A stretch of DNA of 64,000 nucleotides from Gymnopilus junonius. Its lineage: Eukaryota; Basidiomycota; Agaricomycetes; Agaricales; Galerinaceae. The notes beneath the pieces were generated by a model, which worked only from the letters and a program-made list of their open reading frames with translations, was not told the DNA's origin and made no database searches. The translations under genes and the position numbers were made by a program. Below, in pieces: positions 56,426 to 64,000 of this stretch; within the stretch, counting starts at the first letter, position 1, and every line of letters starts with the position of its first letter. The stretch covers positions 1 to 64,000 of the forward strand of contig JADNYJ010000003.1 of the NCBI GenBank assembly GCA_015501075.1, in the 5' to 3' direction.

Positions 56426-56870
56426 ACGCAAAGCTTTGCACCACTACGCAGCACAGTGTACGATACGAGATGCCACTGGGTACTGAGAAGCTGTTTTTTC
56501 ATGCAATGCTTCCCACTACATCCCTACTCAACCTTTCCAATTCGCAGCGAGCCCCTCCTCCTCTTTACCTTGCAATAACTATAATCCTTTCGAATTCTAA
56601 ACCTACGATACCTTTTGTTGTTCCTGTGTACTTGATTTGAACTAGTAGCCTTTGCATTTAACATGTGATAAATAAGACGCGCAAGTGCTGATCAAGTGAC
56701 GCTTGTCCCCATGTAAAGCAGATGTAAAATGACAATTGACCCCGCAGCCGTGTTTTACGATAGACATTGCATTATGTATCACGAAATCATCTGGGGTCGG
56801 GTCAGGGACGCGAAAAATGTATAAAAACTGTCTCTTCACTTCCCTTCCTACGTTGTCGAGCGAGCCACCC
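56426..56870. other. Intergenic region between GID4 and monooxygenase
   Basis: About 440 bp; 3' flank of GID4 and promoter of the monooxygenase. No supported coding sequence. Confidence 0.5.
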
Positions 56871-59194
56871 ATGTCCGCTGCTGCTGAAAAGAAGAGCTCC
56901 CCACATGTGGTGATTGTAGGTGCTGGGTATGTGATTGTCCCCTTCTGTGCCATTTACGATCTGTCATTAAACCATCTCCTAGGATTGCTGGCATCGCTAC
57001 TGCTCTAGCTCTCAAGCGGAAACTGAAATTCACGAATTTTACGGTGTGGAAGGGTTGATCCTGAAGTTTAATAATGCCTCACTCACATCAGTTGAATACC
57101 ATTGCTAGATATACGAACGCGCGGACGCTGTGGGTGGAACATGGAGAGTGCGTTGTACCTTCTTTCTTCGCTTAAACCTCACCTGTTTCTAATGATTTGC
57201 ATGTCCTAAAGGACAACACATATCCAGTATGTGCAACATGTATTTCATAACTTGACAGCTTTGACGTTGACCAACCGTGAATAGGGCTGTGGTTCAGACG
57301 TACCCGGACATTGGTACAGCCTCTCAACGGATCTCAACCCGTACTGGCAGAACTACTACGCCAACCAGCCCGAATTACGCGCGTATTGGGAGAGGTTGTG
57401 GCGGGATAATAGTTTAGTGCGCCACACTGTCTTCGGCACTTGTGTGACCTTTGCCGCATGGAACAATGAAACGCAGCGATACTCTATTGAGCTCGAGAAC
57501 GTGCGTACCGGGGAGAAGAAACAGGTCGAGGCAGAAATCTTGTTTTGGGCCATTGGGGGATTCCAAGCACCGTTGTACCCTAAAGATGTGACTGGGATGG
57601 ATAACTTCAAGGGTGAGATGTGGCATTCTGCCAGATGGCAGCACGACGTGGACTTGCGTAAAAAACGAGTCGGCGTTATTGGAAATGGATGTTCTGCGTA
57701 AGTCCTTCCTTTTTTTTTTTTCAAGTTGACATTTGTGAAGGAGTGACGCTGTATGTTTTGGTGCTTCAGTGCTCAATTGATACCAGAAATCACGAAGGAC
57801 CCCTCAGTGAACGTTATCAACTTTTGCCGGACACCCCAGTGGTACATCCCTCGGGCATGTGTCTTTACGCCCCTCATCGAACTCGAATTTACAGACGAAC
57901 ACTTATGAATAGGTCAATTTCCAGTATCCTAGATGGCTGCAATGGATTTTCGCTCACTTACCATTGCTCTTGCGATTTTACCGGAATTTAATCATGGCGA
58001 GGGTGAGAGACAGTCGATAATTACATATTGAATTCTGCGCTAAAGAAATCCTTTAACAGTCTGACCTCAGCTTCCTGATTTTCCGTAAAGATAACGAATG
58101 GCTAATTAAACTTGCAAAGAAGGTCTTAAGCCACCCTTTCTCCTGTTAGCAATCTGCTTAATTCCTCTGCCGGTCTAGGACCTTACAGCGTATATTAAGA
58201 AAATGGCACCAGAAAGGGAACTCAAGAATCTGATTCCGAGTTACGGCAAGTGCTGCAAGTGCTGGTGTAGTACGGTCGAAGTACTCACCTTTATCACCTT
58301 CAGCCCCTGGATGCAAGCGAATTATCGTGGATTCTGGATACCTCCAAAGTCTAAAGCAATCAAATGTGTGCTTGCGATGGGACACAATTGACAGTATTGT
58401 GGAGAACGGCATAAAGATGAAGTCTGGGGAGGTTATACCCCTTGATGTGATCATATTTAGCACTGGCTACTCGGTCGTAAGTTGACTGGCGCTTCTAAAT
58501 GGCGACCGACCTCTGACATTAATTGCACTTTTGTCATCAGGAAGCGGAGCACCTAAAGGTCCGTGGAAGCAAGGGCGTAACCATAGATGAATATTTTGCT
58601 AGCAAAGGTGGCCCTTACGCCTATCTTGGATCATGTATTCCTGGTTTCCCGAACCAGTTTCTGCTGCTGGGTGGGTCGGACAAACATTGGCTGCGGACAT
58701 GCCTTGACGGTGATCATTACAGGTCCGAACGTTGCTTCCGGGCACGCTTCGATTATTTTCAGCGAAGAGGCGCAGGTGAGATCCCACAATGGCGTGAAAA
58801 AGAAAGTAGGGCACGATGCTATGCTTAACTTGACATACAGATCAATTTTGCTTTGCAACTGATACAGCCTGTTCTAGAAGGCAAAGTGAAATCCTTCGAG
58901 ATCTCAGAAGATGCCACGGTCAAGTACAACGATTGGCTGCAGAAGCGCCTGCAGTCATCGGTGTGGACAGACTGCGTGTCGTATTACCAAGCGGGAAGGA
59001 AGAGCAAAACACGGATTGTCGCAACATTTCCGGGACCTGTAGCGCTTTTCTGGTGGTTCTGCCGTGGGCCGAAATGGGAGTTGTTCCATGGAGAAGGTGG
59101 AGAGAGATGGGAAAAGGAAAGGAAGATGAGGAAAATGAGGAGATGGGCATGGATGACTGCATTAGTTATAGTAGTTGGATATTTAGTGAGATAG
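56871..59194 (+). CDS. Flavin monooxygenase, Baeyer-Villiger type
   Basis: FAD/NADPH-dependent monooxygenase. Start MSAAAEKKSSPHVVIVGAGI carries the first GxGxxG motif for FAD (GAGIAGI, across an intron). Next come [40 protein letters not shown], then the fingerprint FKGEMWHSARW (about 57605-57637), which meets the FxGxxxHxxxW pattern of Baeyer-Villiger monooxygenases, and the second dinucleotide motif RVGVIGNGCSA. Later: PSVNVINFCRTPQWYIPR, FIFR-type region LSFLIFRKDNEWLIKLAKK, APGCKR, IIFSTGYSV, GPNVASGHAS. The C-terminus ends WAWMTALVIVVGYLVR, a possible membrane anchor. Two introns appear to be GC-AG (57855-57912, less sure; 58246-58303). Substrate unknown. Confidence 0.87.
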
Positions 59195-59301
59195 AATTGA
59201 AATTGATTTGTTTGGGCGGAGTTGGATTGAGTGACTTGTTTGGATTTGCGCCTCTGCTCGAGTGCACAACCTAATAGGCCGCCTCTGGGCCATTCTCCGC
59301 A

Positions 59302-61240
59302 ATGGCCTCTCATTCTCATCCCTCCACCACCACCAACATCGTCGGCGTCCACTACAGGGTTGGCAAGAAAATAGGAGAGGGCTCCTTCGGCGTCATCTTT
59401 GAAGGTCCGCAGACACCTGCCATTCACCCCGCTCATGTCTGACCCCTCACAGGCACCAATCTCCTCAACAACCAGACTGTGGCCATCAAGTTTGTCCGTG
59501 GTCTTTCTTTCTTGCAGTCCCTTAGTCACTCACTGCACTTCTCAGGAGCCTCGAAAGGCAGAGGCCCCACAGCTCCGAGACGAATGTCGCTCCTACCGCA
59601 TCCTTGCCGGCTGTCGTCAGTATCATCTTCGTTCCCACCTCTTCTCACCCTCAATGTTCCACTCTCTCCTTAGCCGGCATTCCTCAGATATACCACTTTG
59701 GCCAGGAAGGCCTTCATAACATTCTCGTCATTGACCTCCTGGGCCCCAGCTTGGAAGACCTGTTTGATATGTGTGGACGCAAGTTTTCGATCAAGACAGT
59801 GTGCATGGCCGCGAAACAGATGGTGCACTGGAGTTTTGTTTTCTCCCATTTTCCTTTCATTCTAATCCTTGTCCCAGCTTACCCGTGTACAAACAATTCA
59901 CGAGAAGAACCTCATCTACCGCGATATCAAACCCGACAATTTCCTCATTGGTCGTCCAGGAACGAAGGGCGCCAATAGTATGTCTCTGCCTAACCACCTT
60001 ACCGTTTGACTGACAGTCCCAAAGTCATCCACGTTGTAGATTTTGGGATGGCCAAACAGTACCGGGATCCAAAGACAAAGCAGCACATTCCTTATCGAGA
60101 GAGGAAAAGCCTTAGTGGCACTGCTCGATATATGAGCATCAACACGCATCTTGGACGAGGTGGGTTAAGCCCCTAACACAAAGTGTCGATACCTATCACA
60201 TGTTCTCTTTGCCAGAGCAATCGCGTAGGGACGATTTGGAAGCCCTTGGTCATGTCTTCATGTATTTCCTGCGAGGTAGCTTACCTTGGCAAGGTCTAAA
60301 AGCTGCCACGAATAAGCAGAAATACGAAAAGATCGGAGAAAAGAAGCAAACCACCCCAATCAAGGAGCTTTGCGAAGGCTTTCCAGGTTAGAGTCTATCA
60401 GTGATTTTCGTTTTCAAAGTCTAAATCACCCTTCTCAGAGGAATTCGGAATCTACCTCAACTATGTACGCAAACTAGGGTTCGAGGAGACGCCGGATTAC
60501 GACTTTCTGCGGGAACTTTTCACCAAGGTTTTGAGGAGTAATGGTGATGTTGATGATGGCGTGTTCGACTGGAATCTCTTGAACGGTGCGCACCCCCATG
60601 AAGTCATATTTATCTAAGTCTATTCTAAATGGAACAATGCAGACGGAAAGGGCTGGGAAGCTTCTGTGGTTCGTATCTTATAACTGCTATCGAACTTCCC
60701 TTTAAACTGACTTCTCGTTTTCTTGTGGTCCAGAACCAAAGTCAGATGCTTGCCCGCGTGCAAAATGAGGCTGCATATGCAGATAGACGCAAAGACCGAG
60801 ATGATAGACGACGGTCACAAGCACAACCTGGCAATGTGGTACCTCCTTCTCCTGCCCTTGTCAGACATGGTTCTAAGCAACGGAAGGTTCCTGCCGCCCT
60901 AACGCCTGGGCAACTGACACCGCACTCTGCACAAGCGCAGGTCCACATCCCTATCGGTAGCAATCAACGAGGTAGTACTCAGCATCCTTACGCTGCTGCA
61001 GGCGTGGGAGCTGGTTTTGAATATGCTCAACAACACGAGCAATTTAAAACGCAACAGCAGCAAGGTTATGGCAGGACATCGCCCATGGTTTCGAGTTTAG
61101 GTGCGGCTCCGGTTGCAATTAGCAATGTGCGGGCTAGAGGTGGAGAAGTTGGTGTTTCTCATGACTATCAAGGACAACAACAGGAAGAAGACCCTCAACC
61201 AAAGCCCTCTTTCTTCAGGATTCTCACTTGCCGGTGTTAG
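59302..61240 (+). CDS. Casein kinase I, palmitoylated fungal (YCK/Cki) type
   Basis: Membrane-associated Ser/Thr kinase. [20 protein letters not shown] precedes the glycine loop [15 protein letters not shown], the ATP lysine in [15 protein letters not shown], the hinge region [20 protein letters not shown], the catalytic [12 protein letters not shown], the metal-binding [20 protein letters not shown] and the CK1 signature [14 protein letters not shown]. The C-terminal tail is Gln/Pro-rich and ends RILTCRC, where the two terminal cysteines suit palmitoylation as in yeast Yck1/2. About nine introns. Start ATG is only 107 bp after the stop of the monooxygenase, a tight same-strand spacing that leaves little room for a separate promoter. 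Stop at 61238-61240. Confidence 0.95.
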
Positions 61241-61643
61241 GTGCACCCCATCCCCCTCTTTATGCCGCATACCTTTATCTTCGTTCACGTCTACGATACA
61301 CCTACTTTTAATCTCTCCTCCACGTTCAACAACTGTCGTCGCCAACTCAAGTCCCTCTTGCATACGTAACGCACCCGCTCGCTCCTTCATGTCTTCTGAT
61401 ACCCCACTATTGGTTCTAGCAGTAATACCTACCGTCGTTCCTTGCCTCTCTTTTGATGTCACGTCTGTATATGATTTCGGAATGATTATACATATACCAA
61501 AGTACAATTTTATTTATACGAAAGCATCGATAGCAACAATAACAAAATAACAAAGTCATTAGTATTAGTCAGGTACATATAGTATGGTTCCAAGTATCCC
61601 TGAGCGGTAGAAAAAAAATCACACAAAATCACACAACTCCCTG
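61241..61643. other. Intergenic region between casein kinase and last gene
   Basis: Convergent 3' flanks, about 400 bp. Overlapping ORFs on both strands (61101-61550 and 61097-61507) look like chance. AT-rich end near 61500-61620 may hold polyadenylation signals. Confidence 0.5.
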
Positions 61644-63903
61644 CTAAGCCCAGTGATTCTTTGTCAGTTCGTCCTCTTCAGGACCAAGACTTATGCAAAC
61701 TTCATCGTTGGTACGGGGGTTGAGGATGTGCCTGGATTCCTGACGAGGCAATGATTCGTTCTCGCTTGATTGGTCATAGTCGTCTTCCCAGTGGTGGTCT
61801 TCCGCCAGTGACCTCGTCTCTGAGATATGTCCTGCATTAACAGATTGATCCTCGTTCACTCTTGCTCTGGAATTGTCCACTGGTTGTTGCTCGCTCCTTG
61901 ATCCTGAGAATGCTTCTCTATCGATATGAAGGCACCATCGTTTCTGTGTCCACAATAACGAAACCATTGGACGCCTGGGAATCGCCTGAGAGAAACGACA
62001 ACGTTGGCGAGTCTTTGCTGACATCTTGACAGAAAGGATTAGCATTAGCCCCCCGCTCGGTCTTTTCGACACCTCTTCGTTGGACAGACTTGGAGTGAGG
62101 TCCAAAATTGTGACATTGTCCCTTTCCCATCGATCTCGGTGATTCATATACTGTTCATTGTACACGGCATCAAATGGTTGGGAACCATCAAGGTAATGAC
62201 TATGTGAAGGAGGGTCAAAATAGGCCTGTGGCTGAGTCGGGACAACACGCGCTTGCGAGCTTCCGACGTGAGGATATCGGTGGGTGGTAGCGTCAAGCTC
62301 CTGCTGAGATTTCTGCAAATCTTGTCTGTAAGGAGGGGACGGTATCCATTGTCGCCCTCCATTCTTGTCTGAGCGACGTTCGAAATGATTGGTCCTGTAC
62401 CTTAGGTCGTTAGAATACCTCCGGTACAGCGGGGTTTCTGAAGAATGTGTAGAGTACGAATGTTTGTTTTTGTGCCTTTTGCGCCGCGACTCTGCGGAAC
62501 CGTACTCATCATCGGAAGAACGACGACCATTAGTGTGCCGCTGGGGCGTGTCGTAGTTTGGAGGCATTGTGGGGCCCTTATTCCACAAGTTCTGAGCATA
62601 TGCGCGCTGATGGTCATAAGAATATCCAGGACTGTGTGTTGTATGCCTTCCAGGCTGGAAAGCCGGATGGCTGGGTGTTGTAGGACGGGGTTGGCCGGAA
62701 TGACTACTAAAATTGTCAGACGACTCTGACATTGACGGGTGTGCTCGATGTAGATTGGAACGTATATCAGGTTGATTTGGTGAGGGGGTTGGGGGTGCAA
62801 TAAAGTCGCCCTGCAGAAAGATAAATCAACCAGTCAGGCAGTAAATATTAACAGGCTTACAAGAGAGTGGTAAATGACCGACAATGCCCGTAACTTTTCC
62901 GGCGTTAGGTTTAAAGGTCCGCTGTGAGATGTTTGGATAGCTCAGGAATTGGCAGTGGCAACGAACTTGTCACAGAAATCGCGTCGTTCAATGCCAGACG
63001 ATGCACATCGGACGGTGTACGTGTTGAAGGGAAAGAACTTGCAGAAGAGGAAGAATCATTGCCGAAGTGATCGACAACTTCCACGCGTCTTTTTTGAGAT
63101 GATTTATCATGCCCTTTATCAATATTCTTCTTGAAACGAAAGGCAGACAAAGGTTTCTTCTTCGCTGTCCTATCACTACCCAGGATAGCGGGCACGTTAC
63201 ACTCGGACGCACTTGGGATCGCATTATTGTTCGAGTCTGCAATGAGCTGTGACCCGGGCGTTGAAATGCGAGATGTCGTTGAACACTCTGTCACAGGTCC
63301 CACTGGAAGATTTTGCTTTTGGAAGTGGATCTGACGGTCAGAAGATTCCACGCGACTTGTCTCGTTGGCATCCCTGGTAGATGGTAGAAGAGTGCAGTGG
63401 CTAACAGCACGTCGGATCGAATATGACGCTTTTGGTATTTCTACATAGACGGATAGTTTCCTCTCGATAGGCGCCTTGATATCAATCATCATTTGGTCAC
63501 TGTCATTGTGGGGTTGGCTCATCTCCCCCGTGCGATCCACTACTTCTTGCGCTGCGCTTGATAGAGGTACTTCATCCGTAACCTTTCGCATTTCTCTGTC
63601 GTCCTTTGACACATGGTCTTCCGATATCTGATGATAGTGAATCAAATGAATAAGAATTTAGCTAGGATATACAATGCACACCTCGTATTTTGTATCATAC
63701 CAGCCACGTGTTAAGAAGCGCGAATTAATGGGATTGCAATGTGGAAAGTTCAGAGCACTGTGAACTAAAAGAGAATAACCTTGATGATGAGTTCCTAGTT
63801 TCTGGGCTGATTCCAGGGTATGTTCATCCTCTTTGTATTTATTTTTCCCTTGTAAGTGAACCTTGTGATATGTCGTGTGAGTCGAATCGGAGAAATATGC
63901 CAT
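61644..63903 (-). CDS. Unrecognised, mostly disordered protein
   Basis: Not recognised. A model starting at MAYFSDSTHTTYHKVHLQGK (63903), joined by one intron (about 63633-63681) to ISEDHVSKDDREMRKVTDEV, gives a polar, Ser-rich protein. A short basic region KKKPLSAFRFKKNIDKGHD, then SSQKRRVEVVDHFGND, suggests a nuclear protein. A helix ELSKHLTADL is followed, after one apparently missing base near 62911-62916, by NLTPEKLRALSVIYHSL, and after a 53-nt intron by GDFIAPPTPSPNQPD. The C-terminal half is His/Ser/Tyr-rich and basic (RRKRHKNKHSYSTHSS). In 61950-62110 two frames both look protein-like, so the model there is uncertain. Stop at 61644. Function unknown. Confidence 0.55.
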
Positions 63904-64000
63904 GATAGCCTCTGAGGAATGGACATGCCAACGAGATGTGATGTATGGAAAACATCTACTCCCATGGCACTCTTTACAGTACAGCGCAGAGTCAGGCCAA
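63904..64000. other. Right edge, upstream of the last gene
   Basis: About 100 bp before the start codon of the minus-strand gene; no features recognised. Confidence 0.4.

Noticed and set aside
51780..59194. Possible secondary-metabolite cluster (MFS transporter plus monooxygenase)
   Set aside because: GID4, a housekeeping ligase receptor, lies between them, casein kinase follows, and no backbone synthase (PKS, NRPS, terpene cyclase) is present.
61097..61550. Two overlapping ORFs on opposite strands after casein kinase
   Set aside because: They lie in the convergent 3' flanks, overlap the kinase stop, and lack family features.
1..64000. CRISPR arrays, bacterial operons or Shine-Dalgarno sites
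   Set aside because: The sequence is eukaryotic nuclear DNA with spliceosomal introns; no regular spaced repeats were found.

Overview
The window is nuclear DNA of a filamentous basidiomycete fungus, most likely a mushroom-forming Agaricomycete. The evidence is many short introns (about 45-80 nt, often with a CTAAT-type branch point), compact genes on both strands, and best-recognised proteins of fungal type (QCR7, PET100, HSP9/12, GID4, fungal YCK-type casein kinase). No bacterial, viral, CRISPR or clear transposon sequence was seen. Everything was read by eye, so intron borders are inferred from frame continuity, GT/AG (or GC/AG) ends and family conservation.

Layout. 1-5 kb: 3' part of transketolase (+), complex III subunit QCR7 (-), nucleoside diphosphate kinase (+), DOMON/cytochrome b561 membrane protein (+). 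5.5-13.7 kb: EST1/SMG6-like protein with a PIN domain (-), YicI-type GH31 alpha-xylosidase (-), an uncertain ORF (-). 13.7-21.2 kb: serine dehydratase (+), PET100 (-), glutamate decarboxylase (+), DNA polymerase delta subunit 2 (+), ESCRT-II SNF8/VPS22 (-). 22.4-28.7 kb: secreted cupredoxin-like protein, HID1-family protein, RAD51 paralogue (all +). 29.2-34.4 kb: ATG8 (-), SPFH/band-7 protein (-), a frame-broken aldo-keto reductase (+). 35.7-40.9 kb: three tandem paralogues of a cysteine-rich, single-pass membrane family (+). 41.4-50.8 kb: CHMP7-like ESCRT-III (+), HSP12-like (-), OTU1 (+), tRNA-Phe (-), V-ATPase subunit D (+), RPL26 (-), FRG1 (+), Ran GTPase (-). 51.8-61.2 kb: MFS drug transporter, GID4, Baeyer-Villiger-like monooxygenase, casein kinase I (all +). 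61.6-63.9 kb: an unrecognised low-complexity protein (-).

The genes are mainly housekeeping and do not form one pathway or a secondary-metabolite cluster. Several are divergently paired over 160-190 bp. Membrane traffic and turnover are well represented (SNF8, CHMP7, HID1, ATG8, GID4, OTU1, V-ATPase), but this is probably chance neighbourhood.

Two results stand out. First, the tandem trio at 35.7-40.9 kb has a shared cysteine pattern that matches no named domain I know. Second, single missing bases break otherwise perfectly conserved reading frames in transketolase (1), the SMG6-like gene (4), the aldo-keto reductase (6) and probably the last gene (1). All are losses of one base, usually in a short homopolymer. 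That looks like a consensus-sequence artefact more than decay, but the reductase cluster could be a real young pseudogene. At least three introns also appear to use GC-AG borders.
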